DNA of 64,000 nucleotides from NCBI GenBank assembly GCA_000471925.1, contig CP006667.1:186001-250000 (forward strand), written 5' to 3'. This document shows positions 1-12,371 of this stretch, in pieces. The notes under the pieces are model-generated. The model saw only the letters and a list, made by a program, of their open reading frames with translations. It ran no database searches and had not been told where the DNA came from. The DNA is from Ralstonia pickettii DTP0602 (GTDB lineage: Bacteria; Pseudomonadota; Gammaproteobacteria; Burkholderiales; Burkholderiaceae). Numbering within the stretch: the first letter of the stretch is position 1; every line of letters begins with the position of its first letter. The translations under genes were made by a program, and so were the position numbers.

Positions 1-792
1 CGTGGGCGCCATGGCCACCAGTTGCTCGATATTGCGGTTGATCACGGCGGCGGCCTGGGTCGGATCCTCGGGCAGCAGGCCGCCGTCGTTGAGCACGCGG
101 AAATGGCCGCGGTAGCCGGCGCCGCGCGGCAGCCGCTCGGCGAACACCGCCACCACCGGCGCCTGGGTCAGCTGTTGCATCCGGTGCACCAGCGCCATGG
201 TGTAGGCCGGCTTGCCGAAGAATGGCGCCCAGTGACCCTCGCCGCCGGTCGGCACCTGGTCGGGCAGGATGCCCACCGCCTGGCCGCGCTTGAGGGCCTT
301 GACCAGCATGCGCACCCCGCGCGGCGTGGCCGGCGCCATATGCAGGTTCGGGCGGGTGCGCATCTTTTCGATCCAGTCGCGCAGCCAGGGCTGGTGCGGC
401 GGCTTGAACAACGCGGTGACCGGGCGCAGCAATGCGTGGGACTGCGGCAGCACTTCAAAGCAGCCCAGGTGCGGCGTCAGGATGATGAGGCCTTTGCCGC
501 GCGCTTGCAGCGCCTCCAAGGCCGGCCACATGTCGTCGTCAAAGCCGTACAGCTTCGCGCCGATCTTGCGGCGACTCCAGAAGTAGGGCATCTCGACGAT
601 CATGCGCCCCGCCGAGCGGGCGGCTTCGTCGATCATCGCGTCGGTGGCGTCCGGAAACGCCAGGCGGAAGTTTTCCCTGAGGCGCTGGCGGTAGCGGCCG
701 GGCAGGCGCCCCGCCAGAAGCCCGAGTGCGCCGCCCACGGCTTGCAGCAGGCGCAGGGGAAGGCGGGAGATCAGCCAGAAAAGAAAGGTCAT
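1..792 (-). CDS. lpxL: Lipid A biosynthesis lauroyl/acyl transferase, LpxL/HtrB family (partial, C-terminus off window)
   Basis: Reading the minus strand from an ATG at 792 gives 264 codons without a stop, running off the left edge. The protein opens with a hydrophobic N-terminus (MTFLFWLISRLPLRLLQAV), as in inner-membrane acyltransferases. It carries the HX4E catalytic motif as HLGCFE near residue 107, then a KPP and an LPDQVP segment typical of the LpxL/HtrB/LpxM family, which acylate Kdo2-lipid A from acyl-ACP. It is divergent from metK. There is no strong Shine-Dalgarno before the ATG, so a slightly different start is possible. LpxL and a second paralogue cannot be told apart here. Confidence 0.85.
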   Translation of the reverse strand, partial: MTFLFWLISRLPLRLLQAVGGALGLLAGRLPGRYRQRLRENFRLAFPDATDAMIDEAARSAGRMIVEMPYFWSRRKIGAKLYGFDDDMWPALEALQARGKGLIILTPHLGCFEVLPQSHALLRPVTALFKPPHQPWLRDWIEKMRTRPNLHMAPATPRGVRMLVKALKRGQAVGILPDQVPTGGEGHWAPFFGKPAYTMALVHRMQQLTQAPVVAVFAERLPRGAGYRGHFRVLNDGGLLPEDPTQAAAVINRNIEQLVAMAPT

Positions 793-952
793 CAGGCGCG
801 AAAAGGAAGCCTGTGCCAGGTCTGCGCCGGGGAACAGACGGGAAACAGGCGATTTTTTCGATTGCGGTGTTCAGTTCCGCGCGCAGCGTGCCGTCATCGG
901 GAGACCAGCACGGGGGCCAGCGGCGAAGTGTTGCTTTGGTCCCGTTGGTGCG

Positions 953-980
953 CTGCAAGAGCCCGGCAGGCGCGTATAAT
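953..980 (+). promoter_or_regulatory. Probable sigma-70 promoter of metK
   Basis: A perfect TATAAT lies at 975-980, with CTGCAA at 953-958 as a weak -35 and a 16-base spacer. Transcription would start near 987, giving a leader of about 130 bases before the metK GTG. The 793-1114 gap holds this promoter and presumably that of the divergent acyltransferase; I recognised no known SAM riboswitch in the leader. Confidence 0.5.
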
Positions 981-1114
981 AGCGTGTATCGCCGAGTTAA
1001 CTGACAACTTGCGGGGCGATGCGGCTCTAACCGGGCTGCTTGAAATACCGCTAAAGCGTCGCCGCCATGGACCGAACGGGCTGGCACGCAATAGCCAACC
1101 TGGAGAATAAGTTC

Positions 1115-2278
<1,164 letters not shown>

Positions 2279-2301
2279 GCCGTACCCGCCTTCACTGCAA
2301 G

Positions 2302-2336
2302 CCCCGCCGGCCCGCCAGGGCCCGCGGGGTTTTTTC
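2302..2336 (+). terminator. Rho-independent terminator of metK
   Basis: CCCCGC and GCGGGG arms enclose an inner GGCCC/GGGCC stem, followed immediately by six T residues. It lies 23 bases after the metK stop. Confidence 0.85.
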
Positions 2337-2472
2337 ATGTGGGTTTGATCCCGGTCGGCTCCATGTGTGGCGCCGCCGCCACTGCGGGCCGCAGGGAGTA
2401 AAATCCAGCCATTCCCGACCCGCCGCCGCAGGCGGCCGATCCCCTTGCTGGTGACCGTTCCCAGAGGATGCC

Positions 2473-3417
2473 ATGTCTGAAGCGCCTGTCCTTGCCACTG
2501 CCACATCGCCGAGCCGCCCGGCTGCCGCCGGCACGCTCAACCTGATCCGCCCGCAGCCTTACACCGACTGGGCGCCGCAGGTCACGGCCGAGGAGCGTGC
2601 CACGCTGCGTCGCGAGCTGGAGCAGGGCGCCGTGCTGTACTTCCCGAACCTGAATTTCCGCTTCGAGCCGGGCGAAGAGCGCTTTCTCGACAGCCGCTAT
2701 TCCGACGGCAAGTCCAAGAACATCAACCTGCGCGCCGACGACACCGCGGTGCGCGGCGCCCAGGGCAGCCAGCAGGACCTGGCGGACCTGTACAAGCTGA
2801 TTCGCCGCTACGCCGACAGCAGCGAGGCGCTGGTGAGTACGCTCTTCCCCGAGTACGTGCCGCACATGACGCGCGCCGGCACCTCGCTGCGCCCGAGCGA
2901 GATCGCCGGCCGCCCGGTCAGCTGGCGCAAGGACGACACCCGGCTGCACGTCGATTCCTTCCCGTCCAACCCGATGCTGGGCAAGCGCCTGCTGCGCGTA
3001 TTCCACAACATCGACCCGGCCGCGCCGCGGGTGTGGCGCGTGGGCGAGCCGTTCGCCGACTTTGCGCAGAAGTTCGTGCCCAAGACGCACAGCTTGTGGC
3101 CGGGGCAGGCAGCGCTGATGAAGCTGCTGCATATCACCAAGCGCACGCGCTCGGAATACGACCACCGCATGCTGCAGCTGCATGACCTGGCCAAGGCCGA
3201 CCTGGACTACCAGGCCAATGTGCCGCAGCAGGAATTCCACTTCCCGCCGGGCTCGACCTGGATCGTGTTCAGCGACCAGCTGCTGCACGCCGCCATGCGC
3301 GGGCGCGCGATGATGGAGCAGACCATCTACCTCGAACCGCAGGCGATCTCCGACCACACCCATTCGCCCGAGGCGGTGCTGTCGCGCATGCTCGGGCGTC
3401 CGATGCTGGTGTCCTGA
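2473..3417 (+). CDS. kdoO: Kdo 3-hydroxylase family protein (Fe(II)/2-oxoglutarate dioxygenase)
   Basis: A 314-residue protein matching the KdoO family, which hydroxylates the 3-position of Kdo in the inner core of lipopolysaccharide. The iron facial triad can be read as HVD (residues 159-161) plus a distal His (about 272) in QLLHAAMRGR. The Arg residues after that His would bind 2-oxoglutarate. There is no signal peptide, as in the family. An LpxL-type acyltransferase lies 1.7 kb away across metK, so lipid A/Kdo chemistry clusters here. Specificity is inferred from family resemblance only. Confidence 0.85.
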   Translation: MSEAPVLATATSPSRPAAAGTLNLIRPQPYTDWAPQVTAEERATLRRELEQGAVLYFPNLNFRFEPGEERFLDSRYSDGKSKNINLRADDTAVRGAQGSQQDLADLYKLIRRYADSSEALVSTLFPEYVPHMTRAGTSLRPSEIAGRPVSWRKDDTRLHVDSFPSNPMLGKRLLRVFHNIDPAAPRVWRVGEPFADFAQKFVPKTHSLWPGQAALMKLLHITKRTRSEYDHRMLQLHDLAKADLDYQANVPQQEFHFPPGSTWIVFSDQLLHAAMRGRAMMEQTIYLEPQAISDHTHSPEAVLSRMLGRPMLVS

Positions 3418-3438
3418 TCAGGCGTGATCAACGCCTGA

Positions 3439-4842
3439 TCAACGCAGAAGCAGCTTCAGCATCGTCTCGAAGGTCTTGCCATAGGGCGGCTTGAGCAGGC
3501 CGGCGCCATTCAGCGCCGCCTGGTGGAACACCGGCTTCACCTTGGAAAAGGTGTCGAAGCCCGCCTGGCCGTGATAGGCCCCCATGCCGCTGGCGCCGAC
3601 GCCGCCGAACGGCAGCCCGTCCTGGGCGATATGGAACAACGTGTCGTTGACGGTGACGCCGCCGGCAACGGTCTGGCGCATCACATGGCCGATCGCGCCG
3701 CGGTCGCGCTCGAACAGATAAAGCGCAAGCGGGCGCGGGCGCGCATTGATGTAGTCGACCGCTTCATCCAGCGTGCGGTACGTCACCACCGGCAGCACCG
3801 GCCCGAAGATCTCCTCGCGCATCGCCGTCACGCCCTCGGGCGCATCCAGCAGCAGCACCGGCGGCAGGCGGCGCGCCTGCGCGTCGGGTTGCGCGTCCGA
3901 GAGCGGCACCACGATCGCGCCCTGCGCCGCCGCTTCGTCAACCAGCCCTGCCAGCCGCGCAAAGTGGCGCGGGCTGATGATGCTGGTGTAGTCCGGGTTG
4001 CGCGCCAGGTCGGGATAGAGCCGGTTCACGCACTGCCGCGCGGCTTGCACCAGGCCATCGCGCAGGTCTTCCGGCACCAGCACATAGTCCGGCGCGATGC
4101 AGGTCTGGCCCGCGTTCATCAGCTTGCCCACCAGGATGCGCTCCACCGCACGCGCCAGGTCCGCGCCGGCGCCGACGATGGCCGGCGACTTGCCGCCCAG
4201 TTCCAGCGTCACCGGCGTCAGGTTGGCGGCTGCCGCGCGCATCACATGGTGGCCGACCGCGGTCGAGCCGGTGAACAGGAGGTGGTCGAAGGGCAGCGCG
4301 GTAAAGGCGCTGGCGACCTCGGCATCGCCGTTGACCACCACGATCTCGTCCGGCGCGAATTCCTGCTGTGCCAGTTGCGCAAACAGCGCCGCGAAGCGAG
4401 GTGTGTATTCCGACAGCTTCACCATGGCGCGGTTGCCCGCGGCCAGCGCGCCCGCCAGCGGCCCCACCGTCAGGTACAGCGGATAGTTCCAGGGCACCAT
4501 GATGCCCACCACACCCAGCGGCTGCGGCACCAGGCGCGAGCGGCCCGGGCGGAACCAGAAGCCGGTGGCGGCGCGGCGCACGCGCATCCAGCGCTTGCCG
4601 TGGCGCAGTGCATCATCGATGGCGGCCACGCTCGGGAACACTTCCAGCAGCGCGGTTTCCTGCCGCGGCCGGTTGGTGAAGTCTTCATTGATCGCGGCGG
4701 CAATCGCGGCCTGGTTCGCGGTCACCAGGCGCCGCAGCCGTTGCAGGCGATCGGCGCGCAGGGTCCAGGCCGGCAGCTGGTCACGCCGCGACGCGGCGTG
4801 CATGGCGCCAAAGACGGACGACAGGTCGGGAACTTCTCGCAT
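3439..4842 (-). CDS. Aldehyde dehydrogenase, coniferyl-aldehyde-dehydrogenase type
   Basis: A 467-residue NAD(P)-dependent aldehyde dehydrogenase. The catalytic Glu lies in ELGGKSP (E214) and the nucleophile in NAGQTCIAP (C248), with the oxyanion region VPWNYPLY at about 116-123. The short length, lack of a signal peptide and C-terminal layout fit the class-3/coniferyl aldehyde dehydrogenase group (CalB-like). An upstream frame extension exists, but the ATG at 4842 has AGGAG nine bases before it and fits family length. It is divergent from a GMC oxidoreductase; an alcohol to aldehyde to acid pair is plausible but the substrate is unknown. Confidence 0.88.
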   Translation of the reverse strand: MREVPDLSSVFGAMHAASRRDQLPAWTLRADRLQRLRRLVTANQAAIAAAINEDFTNRPRQETALLEVFPSVAAIDDALRHGKRWMRVRRAATGFWFRPGRSRLVPQPLGVVGIMVPWNYPLYLTVGPLAGALAAGNRAMVKLSEYTPRFAALFAQLAQQEFAPDEIVVVNGDAEVASAFTALPFDHLLFTGSTAVGHHVMRAAAANLTPVTLELGGKSPAIVGAGADLARAVERILVGKLMNAGQTCIAPDYVLVPEDLRDGLVQAARQCVNRLYPDLARNPDYTSIISPRHFARLAGLVDEAAAQGAIVVPLSDAQPDAQARRLPPVLLLDAPEGVTAMREEIFGPVLPVVTYRTLDEAVDYINARPRPLALYLFERDRGAIGHVMRQTVAGGVTVNDTLFHIAQDGLPFGGVGASGMGAYHGQAGFDTFSKVKPVFHQAALNGAGLLKPPYGKTFETMLKLLLR

Positions 4843-5194
4843 TGCTGCGCTCCTGGGCAATCGGTGTACGGGAAATGGAAACGGATCGCGGCAGCCGGCC
4901 AGGCAGACGCTCGCGCCTTTGGCTGCGCAATTGGATCCGATCCGCGTGCGCCCGCGCAAGATAAGGTAGCGCGCCAGCGGTGGCAATGGAAGTTTGCCAC
5001 CGGACGGACGATTCAAACGGCCGTCTGCATCGCGCCGCGGGTCATCCCTACTGTCCTTCTCCACCCCTGCGGCCAGCGTCTACACTGAATCTCACGGCTT
5101 GCCATCCGCTGGACGGACAGGGCGCGCGCGGCCGGTCAGTCCGGCCCCGCCCGGCTCACGCATGCGCGCCGCCTGCGGACTCGCGGGGAGACAG
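4843..5194. other. Divergent intergenic region, no recognised element
   Basis: This 352-base gap separates the divergent aldehyde dehydrogenase and GMC oxidoreductase genes and must hold both promoters. I found no convincing -10/-35 pair, operator palindrome or structured RNA, and no small ORF with a good ribosome binding site. Confidence 0.5.
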
Positions 5195-6874
5195 ATGGAA
5201 ACCACCTATGACTTCGTCATCGTCGGCGCGGGCTCGGCGGGCTGTGCGCTGGCCGGACGGCTCGCCGACAGCGGCGACGACACCATTGCCCTCCTCGAGG
5301 CCGGGCACCACGATCACCATGTGCTGGTACGAACACCCGCCGCGGCAGCCGCGATGCTGCCGCGCGCCGGCGCGCGCAATTATGGGTACCAGACCGTGCC
5401 GCAGCCCGGCCTGAACGGCCGCCGCGGCTACCAGCCGCGCGGGCGCGGGCTGGGCGGCTCGTCGTCGATCAACGCCATGATCTACACGCGCGGCCGGCCC
5501 GCCGACTATGACGCGTGGGCCGACGCCGGCTGCGACGGCTGGTCATGGGACGACGTGCTGCCGTACTTCCGCCGGGCCGAATGCAACCAGCGCCTGGCCG
5601 GCAGCGACGACGACCCGCTGCACGGCGGCAACGGCCCGCTGCACGTTTCCGACCTGCGCAGCCCCAACCCCTTCGGCGAACGCTTTATCGAAGCCGCGCA
5701 GCAGGCTGGCTTCCCGCGCAACGACGACTTCAACGGCGAAGAGCAAGAAGGCGTGGGCTGGTACCAGGTCACGCAGCACGCGGGCGAGCGCTGGAACGCG
5801 GCGCGCGCCTACCTGCACGGCGGCAACGTGCGCGACAAGGCCTGCAACGGCGGTCGCGCGCGGCTGCATGTGCTGACCGGCACGCAGGCACTGCGTATCG
5901 TGTTCGAAGGCCGCCATGCGGCCGGCGTGCTGGTCGCGCGCGACGGTCGCCAGCACCTGCTGCGCGCGCGCCGCGACGTGATCGTCTGCGCCGGCACGTT
6001 CGGCTCTCCGCAATTGCTGATGGTGTCGGGCGTCGGCCCCGCGGCGCAGCTGCGCGAACTCGGCATCGGCGTCGTGCACGACCTGCCCGGCGTGGGCACC
6101 AACCTGCAGGACCATCTCGACGTCATCCTGCACAAGCGCGTGGCGGCGCCCGAACTGTTCGGCGTGTCGTTCGGCGGGCTGGCGCGGCTGTTCTCGGAAA
6201 TCCTGCGCTACCGGCGCGAGCGCACCGGCATGCTGTCGAGCAACTTCGCCGAGGCGGGCGGCTTTTTGCGCAGCCGCCCGGACCTGCCCGAGCCCGATTT
6301 GCAGCTGCATTTCGTGGTCGGCATGGCCGACGACCACATGCGCAAGCTCAACAGCGGCCACGGCTATTCCTGTCACGTCTGCGTGCTGCGCCCGCGCAGC
6401 CGCGGCGAGGTGCGCCTGGCATCGGGCGATATCCGGCGCGCGCCATTGATCGACCCGCGCTACCTGAGCGATGTGCGCGACCTGGACGACATGGTGGCCG
6501 GCGTGCGCATCGTGCGCAGGATCTTCGCGCAGCCGCAGCTGGCGTGCTTCGGCGGACGCGAACTGTATTCCGCCCACCTGCGTGCCGATGGCAGCGACGA
6601 CGCCGACGTGCGCGAGATGATCCGCGAGCATGCCGATACCATCTACCACCCGGTGGGTACCTGCCGCATGGGCATGGACGCGATGGCGGTGGTCGATCCG
6701 CAGCTGCGCGTGCGCGGCGTGGAGGGTTTGCGCGTGGTCGACGCCTCGATCATGCCGACGCTGATCGGCGGCAATACCAATGCGCCGGCGATCATGATCG
6801 GTGAGCGCGCGCACGACTTGATCCGCTACGCGCCGCGGGTGATGTTGCGGGTACTGGAGTCGATGGAGGCGTGA
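5195..6874 (+). CDS. GMC family FAD-dependent oxidoreductase (choline/alcohol dehydrogenase-like)
   Basis: A 559-residue flavoprotein. The N-terminal dinucleotide fold reads VIVGAGSAGCALAGRL (residues 8-23). The first GMC signature is GGSSSINAMIYTRG, the second GTFGSPQLLMVSGVGP, and the C-terminal active-site His lies in HPVGTCRMG. The start is at ATG 5195, which has GGGAG upstream; a longer frame to 4994 lacks homology-like sequence. Family members oxidise alcohols or choline. The divergent aldehyde dehydrogenase suggests an alcohol substrate whose aldehyde is oxidised further, but which alcohol cannot be read. Confidence 0.9.
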   Translation: METTYDFVIVGAGSAGCALAGRLADSGDDTIALLEAGHHDHHVLVRTPAAAAAMLPRAGARNYGYQTVPQPGLNGRRGYQPRGRGLGGSSSINAMIYTRGRPADYDAWADAGCDGWSWDDVLPYFRRAECNQRLAGSDDDPLHGGNGPLHVSDLRSPNPFGERFIEAAQQAGFPRNDDFNGEEQEGVGWYQVTQHAGERWNAARAYLHGGNVRDKACNGGRARLHVLTGTQALRIVFEGRHAAGVLVARDGRQHLLRARRDVIVCAGTFGSPQLLMVSGVGPAAQLRELGIGVVHDLPGVGTNLQDHLDVILHKRVAAPELFGVSFGGLARLFSEILRYRRERTGMLSSNFAEAGGFLRSRPDLPEPDLQLHFVVGMADDHMRKLNSGHGYSCHVCVLRPRSRGEVRLASGDIRRAPLIDPRYLSDVRDLDDMVAGVRIVRRIFAQPQLACFGGRELYSAHLRADGSDDADVREMIREHADTIYHPVGTCRMGMDAMAVVDPQLRVRGVEGLRVVDASIMPTLIGGNTNAPAIMIGERAHDLIRYAPRVMLRVLESMEA

Positions 6875-6890
6875 ATACCCGCGTGCAGCG

Positions 6891-8552
6891 CTAACCTTCG
6901 AAGCCGCGCGAGAACACTCGCTTAAGCGTATCGGCGTCGCTGTCGAGCGTGCCGAACACGCGCCCATGCTGCCGCCCCAGCCGGCTGGCGACAAACAGCT
7001 CAGCGTTCTCCGTATCGGCATGCGCCAGCATCAGCGCCGCCTGCGCGGTCAGCACCAGGCCCTGCGCAAAGCGGCGCGCATGCGTTTCGAGATGCTCCGG
7101 CGCCTCGCGCAGCATTGCCTGCAGCGAGGCCAGCTCCGCGCGCACTGCGGGATGGCCGCCGGCGCGGCGCGACAGGTCGTGCAGCAGCCGCGCCGCATCG
7201 TCGGGATTGCGCTGAATCGCGCGCATCACGTCCAGGCACATGATGTTTCCCGAGCCTTCCCAGATCGAATTGACCGGCGCCTCGCGATAGAGCCGCGCCA
7301 TCGGGCCTTCCTCGACATAACCGTTGCCGCCCCACACCTCCATCGCTTCGCCGGTGGCTTCGAGGGTGCGCTTGCACACCCAGAACTTGGCCGCGGGCGT
7401 GACCACGCGCTTCCACGCGGCGGCGAGCGGATCGTCGTCGGCGTGCTCGAAGGCGTGGCCCAGTTCCATCATCATCAGCGTGGCCGCTTCCGCTTCCAGC
7501 GCCAGATCGGCCAGCACATTGCGCATCAGCGGCTGGTCGGCCAGCAGGCGCCCGAAGGCGCTGCGGTGGCGCGTGTGGTGCAACGCCTGCACGAAGGCCG
7601 CGCGCAGGATCGCGGCGCTGCCGATCACGCAGTCGAGCCGCGTGCTGGTGGCCATTTCGATAATGGTCGGGATGCCGCGGCCTTCCTCGCCGATCAGGAT
7701 GCCGGTGGCGTCGCGGAATTCGACCTCGCTGCTCGCGTTGGAGCGATTGCCCAGCTTGTCCTTCAGGCGCTGGATCAGGATCGGGTTCTTGCTGCCGTCA
7801 TCGCGAAAGCGCGGCACGAAGAAGCACGACAGCGGCCCGTCTTCGGCGCCCATGCGCGCGACCACCAGGTGCGCATCGCACATCGGCGCGGAGAAGAACC
7901 ACTTGTGGCCGGTCAGCGCATATTCCGCGCCGCGGCCCTCGCCGCGCACGGGGCGCGCCACGGTTGTGTTGGCGCGCACGTCGGAGCCGCCCTGTTTCTC
8001 GGTCATGCCCATGCCGATCATGATCGCCGTCTTGTCGCGCCAGGGCAGGTCGCGCGCATCGTGCTCGGCCGAATACAGCCGGGGCTCCAGCTCGGCAAAC
8101 AGCGCGGTTTCCTTGCGCAGCACGGGGATGCTCGCCAGGGTCATGGTGGGCGGGCACAGCGAGCCTGATTCCACCTGCGCCTGCAGGAAGTAGCCTGCCG
8201 TGCGCGCCGCCCACGCGCCCGCGCGCGGCTGCGCGAAGGGCAGCGACTGCAACTGCTGGCTGCGCAGCATTGACAGCAGCGCATGCCAGCTCGGGTGGAA
8301 GCTCACCACGTCGATGCGCTCGCCCGTGCGGCTGTGCGTATGCAGCTCGGGCGTGTAGCGGTTGGCGTCCGCCGCCCATTGCTGGACCTCCGGCTCGCCC
8401 AGGCGCGCGCCGAACTCGCCGAGCGCATCGGCGTTCCAGTCGCCGCCGAGCCGCGCCAGCGCACCGCACAGGGCGGGATCGGTGGCGAACAGGTTGTAGT
8501 GCACGAGATCGGGCACTTGGTTGAACACGCGGTGGGTGGCAGCTTCGGTCAT
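6891..8552 (-). CDS. Acyl-CoA dehydrogenase, AidB-like
   Basis: A 553-residue protein. The start at 8552 gives MTEAATHRVFNQVPDL, and VFNQVPDL followed by YNLFATDPAL is the hallmark N-terminus of the AidB branch (adaptive-response acyl-CoA dehydrogenase, about 540 residues). The acyl-CoA dehydrogenase signatures GMGMTEKQGGSDVRAN and RHRSAFGRLLADQPLM are present, and a Glu in WEGSGN sits at the catalytic region. It lies tail to tail with the GMC gene. AidB proteins bind FAD and DNA and are linked to alkylation protection; a plain isovaleryl-CoA dehydrogenase-like role is also possible. Confidence 0.88.
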   Translation of the reverse strand: MTEAATHRVFNQVPDLVHYNLFATDPALCGALARLGGDWNADALGEFGARLGEPEVQQWAADANRYTPELHTHSRTGERIDVVSFHPSWHALLSMLRSQQLQSLPFAQPRAGAWAARTAGYFLQAQVESGSLCPPTMTLASIPVLRKETALFAELEPRLYSAEHDARDLPWRDKTAIMIGMGMTEKQGGSDVRANTTVARPVRGEGRGAEYALTGHKWFFSAPMCDAHLVVARMGAEDGPLSCFFVPRFRDDGSKNPILIQRLKDKLGNRSNASSEVEFRDATGILIGEEGRGIPTIIEMATSTRLDCVIGSAAILRAAFVQALHHTRHRSAFGRLLADQPLMRNVLADLALEAEAATLMMMELGHAFEHADDDPLAAAWKRVVTPAAKFWVCKRTLEATGEAMEVWGGNGYVEEGPMARLYREAPVNSIWEGSGNIMCLDVMRAIQRNPDDAARLLHDLSRRAGGHPAVRAELASLQAMLREAPEHLETHARRFAQGLVLTAQAALMLAHADTENAELFVASRLGRQHGRVFGTLDSDADTLKRVFSRGFEG

Positions 8553-8753
8553 GGCGGCATGGAAGATGGACACGGTCTTACTGCATGGTAGAGCACGTAA
8601 CAAGCGTTTGAGTGCCGGGGGATGCCCTTGGCTGCGGCGCAAGCCGCATGACGCGTTGCAGCATGGCGCATTGGATACGTTGGCGCACGGCAGTTGCGAC
8701 CGAATTAGGGGTGGCGCCTGCCGGGGGCTTGTGCTTAAATTCACCCCGTTGGA

Positions 8754-10830
<2,077 letters not shown>

Positions 10831-10847
10831 GGCAGTGACAAGTAGTA

Positions 10848-10873
10848 CGGGCATGGCTTCGCACCCATGCCCG
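10848..10873 (+). other. Intercistronic hairpin between thiC and thiO
   Basis: CGGGCATGG (10848-10856) and CCATGCCCG (10865-10873) form a perfect 9-bp stem with an 8-base loop, just after the thiC stop. There is no T tract, so it is more likely an mRNA 3'-end stabiliser or weak attenuator than a full terminator. Confidence 0.5.
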
Positions 10874-10967
10874 CTCGTGTTTCGCCGCCGCGCAGCGCCT
10901 CGCGCGGCGGCACCGACAACAAGGAGGCCGGCGCGGCCGCACGCCCCGTCCGGCACAAACACCCCTC

Positions 10968-12158
10968 ATGACAGCAGTGCAGTCGTTTGACGTCGCCATC
11001 CTCGGGGCCGGTCTAGCCGGCCGCCTGGCCGCCTGGCAACTGGTACGCAGCGGCGCCCGCGTGGCGCTGGTGGAGCGGGCCGGTCCGGACGGCGCGGGCT
11101 CGGCCGCCTATGTGGCAGCGGCCATGCTCGCGCCGCTGGCGGAGTCGGCCATTGCCGAGCGCCGCATCGTCGACCTGGGTATCGCCAGCGTCGACCTGTG
11201 GCGCGCGTGGCTGGCCGAGTTGCCGGAGCCGGTCTTCTTCCAGGAGGACGGCACGCTGGTGGTCTGGCATGCGCGCGACCGCGGCGAGATGTCGCTGTTC
11301 ACCAGCCGCATGCGCGCGGTGGCGCCGCCGGAACTGGTGGCGCAGCGGCTACGCGTGCTGGATGGCAAGGGTGTGGGCGAGGTCGAGCCCGCGCTGGCGG
11401 GCCGTTTCCCGCAGGGCTTGCTGCTCGCGGGCGAAGGCCAGCTCGACAACCGCGGCGTGCTGCGCGCGCTGCTGTCGTGCGCGGTCAGCGAAGGCGTCCA
11501 CTGCGTCTGGGAAGCCGGCGAAGTCGATGCCGCGACGCTGCCCACGCTCGGTATCCGTGCCGACGTGGTGCTGGATTGCCGCGGCCTGGGCGCGCGCTCG
11601 GCCTGGCCTGCGCAGCCGGGCGGCGACAAGCCGGGCCTGCGCGGCCTGCGTGGCGAAGTGGTGCGCGTGCATGCGCCCGACGTCAAGCTGCACCGGCCGG
11701 TGCGGCTGCTGCATCCGCGCTATCCGATCTATATCGCGCCCAAGCCCAACGACCTGTACGTGATCGGCGCCACCGAACTGGAAAGCGAGGACGAATCGCC
11801 GATGAGCGTGCGTTCCGCGCTGGAACTGCTGTCGGCGGCGCATTCGTTGCATCCCGCCTTTGGCGAGGCGCGCGTGCTGGAACTGAACGTGCAGCGGCGC
11901 CCGACACGGCCCGACCACCTGCCGGCGATCCGCGTCGACCAGCGTGCGCGCGTGGTGCGCGTCAACGGCCTGTACCGCCACGGCTTCCTGATCGCGCCGG
12001 CGGTGACCGAGGCCGCGTGCGCGGTGGTCGGTGCGCTGCTCAAGGGCGATCCCGCCGCGCATGCGGTGCCGGCGGCGCTGCGCTGGCCCGGCATGATCGA
12101 GGCGGTCACCGAAGCGCCCGCAGCCACCATGGTCGCGCCCGCCGGGCTGCTGCACTAA
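10968..12158 (+). CDS. thiO: Glycine oxidase / FAD-dependent oxidoreductase ThiO
   Basis: A 396-residue protein with an N-terminal FAD fold AILGAGLAGRLAAWQL (residues 10-25) and a C-terminal NGLYRHGFLIAPAVTE segment typical of ThiO. ThiO oxidises glycine to the imine used for the thiazole ring in aerobes. It sits between thiC and thiS, with thiS starting three bases after its stop. The nearest strong AAGGAGG lies about 40 bases upstream of the ATG, so either translation starts weakly here or another signal is used; no better in-frame start was found. Confidence 0.93.
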   Translation: MTAVQSFDVAILGAGLAGRLAAWQLVRSGARVALVERAGPDGAGSAAYVAAAMLAPLAESAIAERRIVDLGIASVDLWRAWLAELPEPVFFQEDGTLVVWHARDRGEMSLFTSRMRAVAPPELVAQRLRVLDGKGVGEVEPALAGRFPQGLLLAGEGQLDNRGVLRALLSCAVSEGVHCVWEAGEVDAATLPTLGIRADVVLDCRGLGARSAWPAQPGGDKPGLRGLRGEVVRVHAPDVKLHRPVRLLHPRYPIYIAPKPNDLYVIGATELESEDESPMSVRSALELLSAAHSLHPAFGEARVLELNVQRRPTRPDHLPAIRVDQRARVVRVNGLYRHGFLIAPAVTEAACAVVGALLKGDPAAHAVPAALRWPGMIEAVTEAPAATMVAPAGLLH

Positions 12159-12161
12159 CGC

Positions 12162-12368
12162 ATGACTGACATGGAAATCCTGCTCAACGGCCGACCGCTC
12201 GCGCTTACCGAATCCGCCACGCTGGCGGACGCGGTGACCGCGGCGCAGATCGCGCCCCCCTTTGCCGCGGCGGTCAACGGCCAGTTCGTGCCGCGCGCCG
12301 CGCACGCCAACACCCCCCTTGCGGCCGGCGACCGCATCGACCTCGTGCAACCCGTAACGGGAGGCTGA
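12162..12368 (+). CDS. thiS: Sulfur carrier protein ThiS
   Basis: A 68-residue ubiquitin-like protein ending in VTGG. The C-terminal Gly-Gly is the site adenylylated and thiocarboxylated for sulfur donation to ThiG. The segment IDLVQPVTGG is the classic ThiS tail. It lies between thiO and thiG with gaps of three bases on each side. A second in-frame ATG at 12171 (MEILLNG) is an alternative start that would suit ThiS length equally well. Confidence 0.95.
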   Translation: MTDMEILLNGRPLALTESATLADAVTAAQIAPPFAAAVNGQFVPRAAHANTPLAAGDRIDLVQPVTGG

Positions 12369-12371
12369 CCC

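Noticed and set aside
981..1114. SAM-sensing riboswitch in the metK leader
   Set aside because: The leader is long enough, but I could not fit any known SAM riboswitch class; only the promoter is supported.
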